Positions 24,923 to 34,325 of a stretch of 41,103 bases of DNA are shown one piece after another. This DNA is from Pirellulales bacterium. GTDB taxonomy: Bacteria; Planctomycetota; Planctomycetia; Pirellulales; Pirellulaceae. The notes beneath the pieces were generated by a model. It saw nothing but the letters and a program-made list of their open reading frames with translations. It was not told the origin of the DNA and made no database searches. The position numbers and the translations under genes are program-made. Location of the stretch: positions 1 through 41,103 of the forward strand of contig JAKUOW010000015.1 of the NCBI GenBank assembly GCA_022451045.1, read 5' to 3'. The first letter of the stretch is position 1, and every line of letters starts with the position of its first letter.

Positions 24923-25380
24923 TGCGACGACCATCAGTTTTTGATCGGTATCGTGGAGATGCTGAACTGAAAATGACACCGATGATTGACGTTGTCTTTC
25001 TGCTACTGGTGTTTTTCGTATGGACGGCTAGCTTTCAGGCGGTCGAATATCTGTTGCCGACCAGCGTATCTGCGGAAGTTGGATCAGATGATACACAAAG
25101 TGAAGAGCCACCTCCGGACTTTGATTTTGAAAATGTTGTTGTCCGGATCCTTTGGGATGGTGCTAATCCAAGTTGGTCCGTCAATGACCAAGATACGCCT
25201 TCATTGGCAGCCGTGCGTCAACGTCTCCAGGTGATTGCAGATATTAAGGTAGATGTCCCAGTGATTCTTCATCCGGATGACGGTGTGCCGATTGGTGATG
25301 TCATTGATGTTTATGACTTATCGCTGCTTTCCGGATTTGACACGGTACAGTTTGCGATTAGTGATCTCGTTGAAAAGTAA
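24922..25380 (+). CDS. ExbD/TolR-type protein, second copy
   Basis: A protein of 152 residues from MRRPSVFDRY; the track's longer form starts inside the previous gene. MTPMIDVVFLLLVFFVW carries the same channel Asp as the first copy. The periplasmic part differs, starting with an acidic stretch (DDTQSEEPPPDFDFE). Two distinct ExbD proteins beside one ExbB suggest a mixed stator, which occurs in several phyla. It begins in a TAATG overlap. Confidence 0.9.
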   Translation: MRRPSVFDRYRGDAELKMTPMIDVVFLLLVFFVWTASFQAVEYLLPTSVSAEVGSDDTQSEEPPPDFDFENVVVRILWDGANPSWSVNDQDTPSLAAVRQRLQVIADIKVDVPVILHPDDGVPIGDVIDVYDLSLLSGFDTVQFAISDLVEK

Positions 25381-25399
25381 CTCGTCGACAGCCGTTGAC

Positions 25400-27895
25400 A
25401 TGATGCAACCTAATAACCAGCCACGACTCCTTCGATTAACGATGCTCACTTTTTCTGTGTGCACCTTTTGGGCTGGCGTTGTATCAGCGATTGATCATGT
25501 AGACCAACAGCTACTGGATGGACTACGTTCGCGTGGGTTGTATGGCATCGCTATTCATTACTGCAATGAACAATTAGCTGTCGAAGAAATCCCTCCGCGG
25601 GATGAGGCGATTTGGACAGTCGAGCTGATTAGAACGCACGCCGATCATGGATTGAATCTGCCGTCAACTGATAGACAGTCGGCATGGAGCATGGCGCATG
25701 AAGCGACTGCAGCGTATATAGCCGCAAATCCAGAATCACCATTTTCCGTTCATGTGAGACTGCAAGGTGCTTTGGCGGAGAAATCCAAGGGTGAATTACT
25801 GAGACACGAATCTGCAATTGCAATCGATCAGCAAAAGGCAATTGATGCATCGAGAACAGCACTACGCGCGGCCATACGTTCGCTAACAGAGTTGGAACGA
25901 GATTTACCGGACATTATTGCAAAGTTCAATGCTGCACCGCGCGATGATCTCAGTGAGGCAGAGTTGCTTTCTGTTCAAATCAATACCCAATACCATTTGG
26001 CACATGCATTACTTCAACAAGCTCTAACGTACGGTGCCAACCAAAGTGATCGATTGTTAGGAGTCGACCGTTGCTTGAAACGGCTGGATGTGCCGTTAGC
26101 TCAGCTCGATGAGAGAGATTCACTATTTGGTGATATCGTGCTACTGGCTGCTCACTCGCATCGATTGCTTAGCCAAGTAGGTGATGCTGTTCAGGTATTA
26201 AAACGCGTCGACGTGGATAAATCACCTCCTCGCTTACAACTTCGTTTACGAGCAGAGCAGATTCGAATTCTTTTGGCCGCGAAAAAAGTAGCCGAAATCC
26301 AATCGCTTTCCGATAAACGTATGACAATTGGCGGCGTATCGTCACCGGACTTATTTATGGCGTGGCTTGAAGTATTCCTGCATGAATGGAAGGTAGCTGA
26401 GGATGCAATGAATGAAGAGAAGGTGCGTCAGATGCAAAAGGCATCGCTGCAGCTGGTCGGTCAAATTAAGCAGCGGCACGGCTCATATTGGGGACGAAGA
26501 GCGGAGCTTTTGTTAATTGATGTTGCTGGTCAAAGCTCCACCATGAACAACCTGGCAATCATTGAGAAAACAGCTGACGACTTGTTCAAACGTGAGCAAT
26601 TAGAGGAAGCAATTGCCGCTTACCGCGCTGGTGCAGTACAGGCCGAACAACAGGAAGATACGCAGTCGGCATTCCGACTGTATTACAAGGCAGCGCAGGT
26701 TGATCTCAGTCGAGACGAAACGGAAAGGTATCTGGCCCAGTTAAGACAATTGGCTTTGCATATTCCAAAACATGAGTATTCACCAACGCTGCACTTAATT
26801 GTGGTCCAACATGTACTCAAACAAGTTAATGAACAACCAGAAGCACGCCCGTTACTTGTGGAGTTACTGTCAGAGCATGTACAGCATTGGACACAAGGCA
26901 CAACGGTCGATCAGGCAAGGACTTGGCAAGGGCTGCAGTATCAACAGGATCAGGCATGGGATCGTGCGGTCTTTGCCTACTCCAAAGTCTCACGCGACTT
27001 TGGACAACTGGATAAAGTGCTCAAGCAGTTAGAGATTTGTTGGGTGGCTTTGATCGAGCAACTGGACGACCAAACTGCGGATGAGCAGATCGACCGCGCT
27101 GTAGAACACTTTGCAATGCGTGTGATGGATATTGAACAATGGCAACCCGGGGATCGGCAGGCAGTTCTTTCGCTGGCGAGCTTGTTAATACGTTACAAGG
27201 GATCCTATCAACAGGCCCTTTCCATCATTAATCAGTGTGCCGAAGGGTCGCCCGAGCCGACCGCCAGCTGGGTTGCATCAAGCAGCAGCTTGAGAATCGT
27301 TGCGCTCGCAGCGACGGGACAACAATCCGAGGCAAACGAGTTAATTGAGCAACTTGGAAATGGCGAGCCAAACAGGTGGCTTGATATGCTGGAACAGTTA
27401 ACTATGCTCGCCAGCCAATCTTCCATGGAAATCACCAAACGCATTGGTGCACTGCAGGTAGAGACCATAGAGTTGTTAAGCGAGCGTATCGATTCCGAGG
27501 ACGATGACTTTAAACGCAGGTGGGAGTTTCAGAGGGCGCTCAGCTTGTCATATGCAGGCCAAACGGATGAGTCGATCGCGAGTTTTAAAAAACTCGCGAC
27601 TCAGAATCCTAAAAGTGGAGTTATCCAACGAGGGTACGGTAATGTGCTTTTGGATTCTGAGAACGGGGAATATCTGAAACAAGCCATACTTCAGTGGCGT
27701 CGCATCGCTGGAAACACCCCCCCGGAATCTGCCGCATGGTTTAATGCCAAATACAATGTTGCACTTGGCTATTTCAAGCTCGGACAAAAAGATGAGTGCG
27801 CGACACGTATCAAGTACCTTCAAGTAACAACAGGACTCGATAAGGCGCCTAATAAGAACGACTTTCTGGAATTACTAGGTAAATCCAGTCGCTAG
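25400..27895 (+). CDS. Large secreted TPR-type repeat protein, last gene of ExbBD cluster
   Basis: A protein of 831 residues from MMQPNNQPR; the track adds 41 residues overlapping exbD. A signal peptide is likely (LLRLTMLTFSVCTFWAGVVSA). The rest is an almost unbroken helical solenoid of TPR-like pairs, for example EAIAAYRAGAVQAEQQEDTQ and ESIASFKKLATQ. There is no enzyme motif. It probably acts in the periplasm as a binding scaffold for whatever the ExbBD motor drives. It starts 19 bases after the second exbD gene. No TonB-like gene or outer-membrane receptor is in the window. Confidence 0.75.
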   Translation: MMQPNNQPRLLRLTMLTFSVCTFWAGVVSAIDHVDQQLLDGLRSRGLYGIAIHYCNEQLAVEEIPPRDEAIWTVELIRTHADHGLNLPSTDRQSAWSMAHEATAAYIAANPESPFSVHVRLQGALAEKSKGELLRHESAIAIDQQKAIDASRTALRAAIRSLTELERDLPDIIAKFNAAPRDDLSEAELLSVQINTQYHLAHALLQQALTYGANQSDRLLGVDRCLKRLDVPLAQLDERDSLFGDIVLLAAHSHRLLSQVGDAVQVLKRVDVDKSPPRLQLRLRAEQIRILLAAKKVAEIQSLSDKRMTIGGVSSPDLFMAWLEVFLHEWKVAEDAMNEEKVRQMQKASLQLVGQIKQRHGSYWGRRAELLLIDVAGQSSTMNNLAIIEKTADDLFKREQLEEAIAAYRAGAVQAEQQEDTQSAFRLYYKAAQVDLSRDETERYLAQLRQLALHIPKHEYSPTLHLIVVQHVLKQVNEQPEARPLLVELLSEHVQHWTQGTTVDQARTWQGLQYQQDQAWDRAVFAYSKVSRDFGQLDKVLKQLEICWVALIEQLDDQTADEQIDRAVEHFAMRVMDIEQWQPGDRQAVLSLASLLIRYKGSYQQALSIINQCAEGSPEPTASWVASSSSLRIVALAATGQQSEANELIEQLGNGEPNRWLDMLEQLTMLASQSSMEITKRIGALQVETIELLSERIDSEDDDFKRRWEFQRALSLSYAGQTDESIASFKKLATQNPKSGVIQRGYGNVLLDSENGEYLKQAILQWRRIAGNTPPESAAWFNAKYNVALGYFKLGQKDECATRIKYLQVTTGLDKAPNKNDFLELLGKSSR

Positions 27896-27930
27896 TTAAC
27901 TTTCAAAGAGTGTGCCGCACGGCAGGCTGA

Positions 27931-28326
27931 CTACCAGGGTGCACGTAGGTAGTAGACGCCAAACTGGCTGGAGTTTTGGGGCCAACGCGGAGTTGCATGG
28001 TACGGTCCGTAACCGGAGACGTTTGCGCCCGGATAGACGAGATTGTATTGGTGACCCAACGGCATGATGATGCTTTTGGATACACCCCAGCCATATTGCC
28101 GCGAAGTGTTGGCGTTTGGTGGGACAACCAGTGCAACGGGTGCACCGTATGCCTGATGCATGAAATTACCATTCCAAGGAGTCACAGCTGCCATTTGAGC
28201 CTGCATCTGTACTTCTTGATTTCGAAACGGCAGCAGACGTTTTCTGGCTTCAGCATTCTCGCTGCTACCAGTGACCAGGATCATTGCCAAGGCTAGTAGG
28301 GCAATCTTCTTGAGCTTGATGAGCAT
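27931..28326 (-). CDS. Small secreted protein, related to its neighbour
   Basis: A protein of 131 residues with a signal peptide (IALLALAMILVTGSSENAEA). Mature part: RKRLLPFRNQEVQMQAQ, then a Tyr/Pro/Gly-rich region with no enzyme motif, ending YYLRAPW. I do not know the function. It resembles the gene at 28382 in its signal peptide, LLxFR motif, Gln-rich segment and Trp end, so the two appear to be old tandem copies. The gene converges with the secreted repeat protein; only 35 bases separate them. Confidence 0.7.
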   Translation of the reverse strand: MLIKLKKIALLALAMILVTGSSENAEARKRLLPFRNQEVQMQAQMAAVTPWNGNFMHQAYGAPVALVVPPNANTSRQYGWGVSKSIIMPLGHQYNLVYPGANVSGYGPYHATPRWPQNSSQFGVYYLRAPW

Positions 28327-28381
28327 GGGGGGAACCTCAAATTAAGCGAAGGGATATTAATTGGATTGGGTTACTACTGTA

Positions 28382-28792
28382 CTACCAGTAGATAACACGG
28401 GTACGTGTCATGCCACGACCACCATCGAAATAGTGATGGTACGTGCGGTAGTGCCGATACAGGAATTCATGCGGTAGGAATGGTTGGTACGTCGAATAAA
28501 CGTGACCAACCGTTGGCGGCACAGCGCGTGGTGCGGTGTAAATCTGTGCGGGCATTCCGCCACCTTGAACCGGTGCATAGTAGTTATAGAACAGTACGGG
28601 AGGCGTCGGGGCTTGATATGGTCTCTGGTGACTTGGTGCTTGAGCAGCAACAGGAGCATCCTGTTGTTGCACTTGTTTGACCGCGGTTGTGCGAAAGCGA
28701 AGAAGTTTTGGGTTCTTTGCATCTACTTCTTCTGAGCTCGTGATGATCATGGCCAGAGCGAGTACTGCGCTAACTGTGATTCTAGCTGTCAT
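28382..28792 (-). CDS. Small secreted protein, tandem relative of the gene at 27931
   Basis: A protein of 136 residues from MTARITVSAV; the track's extra 22 residues lie before a good signal peptide (LALAMIITSSEEVDA). KNPKLLRFRTTAVKQVQQQ matches the neighbour's LLPFR and Gln-rich segment. The rest is rich in Tyr, Pro and His (YRHYRTYHHYFDGG) and ends VIYW. No domain is recognised. It may be a surface or envelope protein. The two genes are 55 bases apart and probably one transcript. Confidence 0.7.
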   Translation of the reverse strand: MTARITVSAVLALAMIITSSEEVDAKNPKLLRFRTTAVKQVQQQDAPVAAQAPSHQRPYQAPTPPVLFYNYYAPVQGGGMPAQIYTAPRAVPPTVGHVYSTYQPFLPHEFLYRHYRTYHHYFDGGRGMTRTRVIYW

Positions 28793-29014
28793 CGATTCAT
28801 TCCCTCGTTTGAAATGCCCTATATAACGAATAGTCCCTGCCACACTTAACGCTACCACTTAACAATCATGCACTCAGAATAGAATCTATATACACGACTG
28901 CCTTGATATGGTGCATCAGTTAGTAATTCGGTTTATTCCGACTATTCGGGTGAGTAATTGTGACCCCATTTCTCTAAGAATGGGCAGTTCTGTCATACGT
29001 GTGCCAAAGTCGGG

Positions 29015-29043
29015 TGTGCATCGCTCTGCATAACCGATATAAT
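29015..29043 (+). promoter_or_regulatory. Candidate sigma-70 promoter for top6B
   Basis: TATAAT at 29038-29043 is an exact -10 box. TGTGCA, 17 bases upstream, is a weak -35 (three of six match). It would start a leader of about 200 bases before top6B. The gap 28793-29255 holds no gene I can support. Confidence 0.4.
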
Positions 29044-29120
29044 CGTCACGCTTTACCATAAACGACGTTGGATATGAGTATTATTAATTCTCAACAGGCA
29101 CGAAGCGAGCCTTAAATGCA

Positions 29121-29229
29121 GGGCTTGCAAAGCCCGCGGTAGCATCATCAGATTAGATGCGGTTTACGGCAAAGAAGTTGTCAGCCAACGCCTTAAAGCA
29201 TCAATGGATTTAGTGCACGATTTTCGTGC
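29121..29229 (+). promoter_or_regulatory. Structured leader before top6B with three hairpins
   Basis: Three hairpins lie between the candidate promoter and the TTG start of top6B: GGGCTT-GCA-AAGCCC (29121-29135), GCATC...GATGC (about 29142-29160) and GCACGA-TTT-TCGTGC (29215-29229). The last ends 26 bases before the start codon. None is followed by a T-run, so this looks like a regulatory leader or small RNA and not a terminator. I cannot match it to a known riboswitch. Confidence 0.4.
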
Positions 29230-29255
29230 GATGTAGGTAACGGAGTACATAGCCA

Positions 29256-31289
29256 TTGGCAACGGTATCTAAAAACGGCACCTCGAAACGACGATCAACA
29301 GCGCAGTCGATGGCCGCAAACCAGCGGTCGATTTCGGTCTCTGAGTTTTTCGCAAAAAACCGACATTTGCTCGGTTTTGACAACCCGCGCAAAGCTTTGT
29401 TGACGACCGTCAAGGAAGCAGTGGATAACTCGCTTGACGCATGCGAAGAAGCGGGCATCATCCCGGAAATCTGGGTGGAGATCATCCAGGTAAAAGAGAA
29501 TCGATTCGAAGTATCGATTCAGGACAACGGCCCCGGGATCCTAAAGAAACAGATTCCTTTAATCTTTGGAAAACTTTTGTACGGTTCAAAATTTCATAGA
29601 TTGAGAATGAGCCGTGGTCAGCAGGGTATTGGAATCAGTGCTGCTGGTATGTACGGGATGCTCACCACAGGTAAGCCCGTCAAGATTGTCTCCAAGATCT
29701 CGATCAGAAAGCCGGCTCACTATTACGAAGTTCAAATAGATACCAAGACAAATAATCCGGAGATTCTAAATGGCCGTGGTAACGGCTTGGATATTCCAGC
29801 GGGTGAAAAGGGTCGCAACATCATGGAATCCAAGAAGATCCAATGGAATAGCTTTTATCCAGCAACAGAAGATGAAGAGCCCCAAGAAGTTCGCAGTGGC
29901 ACTCGGGTCACCATTGAACTGGAAGCTAAACACCAGCGTGGTCGCGGCAGTGTCGATGAATATCTGGAACAAACAGCAATTGCCAACCCCCACGTAACAC
30001 TGCACTACAGAGATCCCGATCAGGAATGGCGAACTTACGGTCGCGCGACAGAGGAATTGCCACCGGAGCCGAAAGAAATCAAACCTCATCCTTACGGCGT
30101 TGAAATGGGACGACTTGTCACCATGCTCAAGGAAATGAAGGAAGGTACGATTTCACAATTCCTGACCCAGTCGTTCACGCGGGTAAGCCCTGCGGTTGCC
30201 CGGAGGATTTGTGAAGGTGCAGGTATCAGCACGCGTGCCGGTGTAAAGAAAATCGGCAGGGATGAAGCAGATAAGATCTACCATGCCATCCAGGAAACCA
30301 AGATAAAGGCGCCGTCGACAGATTGCATCTCACCGATCGGTGAAGATCTGTTGATTAAAGGTTTACATCAGGTTGTACCGGCAGAATTTTATGTTGCAGC
30401 TACCCGACCACCATCGGTATATCGAGGTAATCCGTTTCAGGTTGAAGTAGCCCTGGCTTATGGTGGCCAAAGCGTAGTACAAAAAGTGTCGGCGGAAGTT
30501 CTGGACCAGCTACTCGATCAAACTGATTCGAGGACGATTCGACAATTCCTTGTGAACACATTTGATGGCATTGGTAATGACGCTGCAGACAAGATTATCA
30601 AGGAAGCTGACTTTGGATCGCGCCAATCACCAACGAAACTGAATGCAGAACAACGCGAGACTCTACATCATGCCATGAGGAACGTAAAGCTCTCCGACGG
30701 GCAGGGAATTCAGGTCTATCGATATGCGAATCGTGTGCCTCTGCAGTTCAAGATGCGGGATTGTGCGATCACCCAAACGGTCATGGGTACGAATTGGCGC
30801 AGCTATGGTCTTTCACAGTCTCGTGGCAATCTGCCATCTGGCCCTGTAACGCTTATGGTGCATCTGGCTAGTGTTTGGGTACCGTTTACAAGTGAATCCA
30901 AAGAAGCAATCGCGGCTTATCCTGAAATTGAAAAAGAGATACGGCTGGCTCTTCAAGCGGTTGGTCGTAAACTCGGACTGTTCCTTAAACGCCGGCAAAA
31001 GGTAAAGCAAGAAGGTGAACGAAGAAGCGTCTTTATGCGATATCTTGCAGAAGTTGCTGGCGCCGTTTCAGATCTGAACGGATCAGATCGCGAGGAAATA
31101 CACAGCAATCTGTTGCGCGTAGCAAATCGCGTGACCAAAGTAGCAGATACAAAGTTCGATGAGAGTGGCAATAAGATTCAGGAAGAAGAGAGCTTTGGCG
31201 ACAACGTGTTAATTGTTGAACAGGGTGATCCGGAAGAAGCGCTCAAGCAGCGTTTATTGGAAGGTAACCCACAACAAAAACTATTTTGA
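29256..31289 (+). CDS. top6B: DNA topoisomerase VI subunit B
   Basis: A protein of 677 residues. It is the ATPase half of topoisomerase VI, which passes one DNA duplex through another. GHKL ATP-binding motifs are clear: [22 protein letters not shown] and [17 protein letters not shown] helix-2-turn-helix region follows, then the transducer domain with the conserved switch-loop Lys region [12 protein letters not shown]. The start is TTG at 29256 with GGAG upstream; an ATG lies 18 codons in (MAANQRSIS), and both keep the core. The A subunit gene follows after 51 bases. Topoisomerase VI is typical of archaea and plants and scattered in bacteria, so its presence is noteworthy. Confidence 0.95.
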   Translation: MATVSKNGTSKRRSTAQSMAANQRSISVSEFFAKNRHLLGFDNPRKALLTTVKEAVDNSLDACEEAGIIPEIWVEIIQVKENRFEVSIQDNGPGILKKQIPLIFGKLLYGSKFHRLRMSRGQQGIGISAAGMYGMLTTGKPVKIVSKISIRKPAHYYEVQIDTKTNNPEILNGRGNGLDIPAGEKGRNIMESKKIQWNSFYPATEDEEPQEVRSGTRVTIELEAKHQRGRGSVDEYLEQTAIANPHVTLHYRDPDQEWRTYGRATEELPPEPKEIKPHPYGVEMGRLVTMLKEMKEGTISQFLTQSFTRVSPAVARRICEGAGISTRAGVKKIGRDEADKIYHAIQETKIKAPSTDCISPIGEDLLIKGLHQVVPAEFYVAATRPPSVYRGNPFQVEVALAYGGQSVVQKVSAEVLDQLLDQTDSRTIRQFLVNTFDGIGNDAADKIIKEADFGSRQSPTKLNAEQRETLHHAMRNVKLSDGQGIQVYRYANRVPLQFKMRDCAITQTVMGTNWRSYGLSQSRGNLPSGPVTLMVHLASVWVPFTSESKEAIAAYPEIEKEIRLALQAVGRKLGLFLKRRQKVKQEGERRSVFMRYLAEVAGAVSDLNGSDREEIHSNLLRVANRVTKVADTKFDESGNKIQEEESFGDNVLIVEQGDPEEALKQRLLEGNPQQKLF

Positions 31290-31340
31290 TAAAAGTCACC
31301 GGTGCAATTGAGAATGAACAACCGGTTTTGGTAAAGACGA

Positions 31341-32486
31341 ATGGCAAAAAAGAAGACGACAACAGCGAAAACAGCTCGCATGGCAAAACTTAATGCGCGC
31401 GATAAGAAGACGCTTAATTCACTCGTGGGGATGGCCGACGATGTGGAACGTTTCGCCTCTCGCGGTCGTGCTCCACACATCGAGATACCGTCTCGATCAC
31501 TGTCGAATGTAAAGTACAACAAGAGCCGCAAGATCATTGAGATGGGCTCTTCCAAGAACAAACGGGAATTGTTCAACCTGTCTCAAGCCCGTACCTATAT
31601 GCAGACCTTACTGGTTGGCTCTGGATGTAAACAATTAATCGAGCAGGGTAAGACAACCAGCATTCGTGGTCTCTACTATTTGCTAAAGCACACCATCGAA
31701 GGTACCCGTGAAGAGACATTTGTAGACCAGGGTGACTGTGACCCGGTTATCGAAGATGTTGAAGTCGCATTAAATGCTCTTCGAGAGGAGTTGCACGTAT
31801 ACGCATCAAATCGTGGTGCGATGGTTGGCAACATTGTTGTAAATGACAACGGTGATGAAATCGACTGTAGCCGAATGGGTTCTGGTGGTTATGCGATTCC
31901 CTCTATCGTGGAAGAGGAAGTTATGCAATTTGTTAGCTGTAAAGCTGACTTCGTACTGCATGTGGAAAAAGACACTGTTTGGCGGCGATTTAACGAAGAT
32001 AAATTCTGGCAAACGCATAACTGCATTCTGACCCACGGTAATGGACAGCCGCCGCGCGGTGTTAGGCGATTACTGAATCGATTGAATAACGAATTGAACC
32101 TGCCGGTGCTCTGTTTGCTCGATAATGATCCTTGGGGGTATTACATTTACAGCGTGATCAAACAGGGATCGATTAACCTCGCATACGAGTCCAAGCGAAT
32201 GGCAATCCCGGGGGCCCGCTTTATAGGATTGCGAAGTATTGACTATGAGCGGTGTGATCTAAATCCAAGTGTGACGATTAAGCTCACCGATAACGACATT
32301 AAGCGCGCGAATCAAATTGCCAATTACCCGTGGTTTGAACCAAAAAAGCGCTGGCAAAAAGAAATCAAGAAACTTCTCAGCAATGGTTTCAAACTTGAAG
32401 TCGAAGCGCTCATTAGCAAAGACATCAGTTACGTTACCGAAGAGTATGTGCCCGCTCGCCTCGCTGATCAGGACTTCCTTGATTAA
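31341..32486 (+). CDS. top6A: DNA topoisomerase VI subunit A (Spo11-like)
   Basis: A protein of 381 residues. This is the cleaving half: a 5Y-CAP domain with the Tyr pair at 112-113 (SIRGLYYLLKH), one of which attacks DNA, and a Toprim domain with HVEKDTVWRRF and the metal-binding Asp pair LLDNDPWGYYIY. The first 20 residues are Lys/Thr-rich and probably disordered. It pairs with the preceding gene product as an A2B2 complex. A GNAT gene follows after only 19 bases. Both active-site regions look intact, so the enzyme is likely functional. Confidence 0.95.
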   Translation: MAKKKTTTAKTARMAKLNARDKKTLNSLVGMADDVERFASRGRAPHIEIPSRSLSNVKYNKSRKIIEMGSSKNKRELFNLSQARTYMQTLLVGSGCKQLIEQGKTTSIRGLYYLLKHTIEGTREETFVDQGDCDPVIEDVEVALNALREELHVYASNRGAMVGNIVVNDNGDEIDCSRMGSGGYAIPSIVEEEVMQFVSCKADFVLHVEKDTVWRRFNEDKFWQTHNCILTHGNGQPPRGVRRLLNRLNNELNLPVLCLLDNDPWGYYIYSVIKQGSINLAYESKRMAIPGARFIGLRSIDYERCDLNPSVTIKLTDNDIKRANQIANYPWFEPKKRWQKEIKKLLSNGFKLEVEALISKDISYVTEEYVPARLADQDFLD

Positions 32487-32505
32487 GGATTAATCTGATC
32501 GTCGT

Positions 32506-32928
32506 ATGACTGACAAACTCTGTGAAATCTCGGCCGAAGACTATACTGCAGTGTACGAGCTATGGCAGCACTGTGACGGACTCGGAGGGCTCGAGAATCG
32601 CGAGCAATTCGTGCGATTTGTCGATAGGAATCCCGGTTTAAGCGTGACGGTTCGTGATGATAAAATCATCGTTGGGGCACTAATGTGCGGCCACGATGGT
32701 AGACGCGGATATTTATACCACCTTGCTGTACACCCTGATGCCCGCGGTAGAGGGTTGGCACGATTGATGATCGAAAGCTGTCTAGACAAACTGCGTGATC
32801 TACAGATTCAACGATGCACAGTCTTTGTCAAGAAAGACAATACCCTCGGGCTGGAGTTCTGGCTCCACAACGGTTGGTGGAAACGATCAGATTTAGATGC
32901 CTGTGCGTTCGATCTTGTCATCAACTGA
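32506..32928 (+). CDS. GNAT-family N-acetyltransferase
   Basis: A protein of 140 residues, a single GNAT domain. YLYHLAVHPDARGRGLARLMI contains the acetyl-CoA-binding Q/RxxGxG/A loop (RGRGLA), and the C-terminal LEFWLHNGWWKR matches the family's closing strand. Substrate unknown. It lies 19 bases after top6A, so it is probably cotranscribed, but a link to topoisomerase function is only positional. Confidence 0.85.
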   Translation: MTDKLCEISAEDYTAVYELWQHCDGLGGLENREQFVRFVDRNPGLSVTVRDDKIIVGALMCGHDGRRGYLYHLAVHPDARGRGLARLMIESCLDKLRDLQIQRCTVFVKKDNTLGLEFWLHNGWWKRSDLDACAFDLVIN

Positions 32929-33028
32929 ATCTCGTTGCACCATCAGTATCTTCAAAGGCTGGCTTATAATAGTTCGCTGAAAGCGTTGTGTATCAATTGC
33001 TCTATTTCCCAGTACGCACATACGAAAC

Positions 33029-33514
33029 ATGAAAACAGTAATAAACGACCAACGCCCCGAATTACTCATGGATTATCCGTCGGTGGTCGAGGTGCCTGTT
33101 CAATGGTCAGATCAGGATGCCTTTGGCCATGTCAATAACGCTAAATACCTGACATGGTTTGAGACTTCCCGCATCGTCTACGTCAAACAGTGTGGGATGG
33201 GGCACTTTATGGATAATTCCAAGATCGGGCCGATCCTTGCATCGGCCACTTGCAACTATCGCCAACAGGTTGCTTTTCCAAATGACGTCCTGGTGGGCAC
33301 ACGAGTGTCGCGTGTAGGTCGACGTAGTTTCACGATGGAACATCGGATTCTTTCCCGAGCCGCCGATGGCGTTGTAGCAGACGGACAGTCCATCATTGTC
33401 ATGTTTGATTATGAGAAACAAGAGTCTGTGTACGTTCCGGAAGAACTAAGAAACGCATTTGATACCTTTGAAGGCAGCAGTGCGGAATCCACATCCAAGG
33501 ATGATGAAGCGTAG
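33029..33514 (+). CDS. Acyl-CoA thioesterase, 4HBT family
   Basis: A protein of 161 residues. VQWSDQDAFGHVNNAKYLTWFE is the 4-hydroxybenzoyl-CoA thioesterase hotdog signature with its catalytic Asp; VGTRVSRVGRRSFTMEHRI matches the second strand set. It would hydrolyse an acyl-CoA; substrate unknown. The C-terminal 20 residues are Ser/Asp-rich and variable. The methyltransferase gene follows 2 bases later, so they form one unit. Confidence 0.87.
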   Translation: MKTVINDQRPELLMDYPSVVEVPVQWSDQDAFGHVNNAKYLTWFETSRIVYVKQCGMGHFMDNSKIGPILASATCNYRQQVAFPNDVLVGTRVSRVGRRSFTMEHRILSRAADGVVADGQSIIVMFDYEKQESVYVPEELRNAFDTFEGSSAESTSKDDEA

Positions 33515-33516
33515 CC

Positions 33517-34299
33517 ATGGTTGATAAGCTCCCCGGTAATCTCTACGACTATCCTGGTTACTACGATCTGGTCTACGGGAGTGACTGGAAGGCTGAGCAT
33601 GACTTTCTCATTGGTGCCTTCGATCGATTCATAAACGGCGGAGCGCAGCGTATCTTGGAACCTGCTTGTGGTACCGGTCGTCTGATCTATCGGCTAATGA
33701 AGCACGGAATGGAAGTGCACGGATTGGACCTGAGTGAAAACGCTGTTGAATACTGTAACAACCGTCTTGAGCGTCACGGTTTTCCACAAACAGCAGTTGT
33801 CGCGGATATGTGTGACTTTCATTATGACGACGCATTCGACGCGGGCTTCAATACGATAAACAGCTTTCGTCATTTGGAATATCATGATCAGGCAATCGCG
33901 CATTTGCGTTGTATGAGCCAAGCCATCAAGCCGGGCGGAATCTATGTCTTAGGGATTCACTTATACCCTGCAGTTGGTCCTCCAATCGAAGAGGAATCTT
34001 GGTTTGCTCAACGCGGGCATTTGGGTGTGCAAACCAATATGACATTAATGCATCGAAATCTCGATGAACGGTATGAGCAATACAAGATGCGATATGACAT
34101 CTGGACGCCAACGAATCATCAGGTTTTAGAAGATGTGTTTCGGTTTAGAACGTATACGTCCATTGAGTTTCAGCAGTTGCTTGATGAGGCAGGGCAATGG
34201 GAAATCATTGATACATTTGATTTCCAGTACAATCTTAAGCAGTCGATGCCAATTGATGACCAGACCGAAGATGTGGTTTATATATTGCGTCGCGTGTAA
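33517..34299 (+). CDS. Class I SAM-dependent methyltransferase
   Basis: A protein of 260 residues. The SAM-binding motif I is RILEPACGTGRLIYRL, and motif II/III HGLDLSENAVEYCNNRL follows. DAGFNTINSFRHL stands at the usual post-II catalytic position. The family is broad, so the methyl acceptor cannot be named. It begins 2 bases after the thioesterase and ends 2 bases before the hydrolase, within a compact run. Confidence 0.85.
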   Translation: MVDKLPGNLYDYPGYYDLVYGSDWKAEHDFLIGAFDRFINGGAQRILEPACGTGRLIYRLMKHGMEVHGLDLSENAVEYCNNRLERHGFPQTAVVADMCDFHYDDAFDAGFNTINSFRHLEYHDQAIAHLRCMSQAIKPGGIYVLGIHLYPAVGPPIEEESWFAQRGHLGVQTNMTLMHRNLDERYEQYKMRYDIWTPTNHQVLEDVFRFRTYTSIEFQQLLDEAGQWEIIDTFDFQYNLKQSMPIDDQTEDVVYILRRV

Positions 34300-34325
34300 C
34301 GATGATGAATTTCAGGATCCGAACT

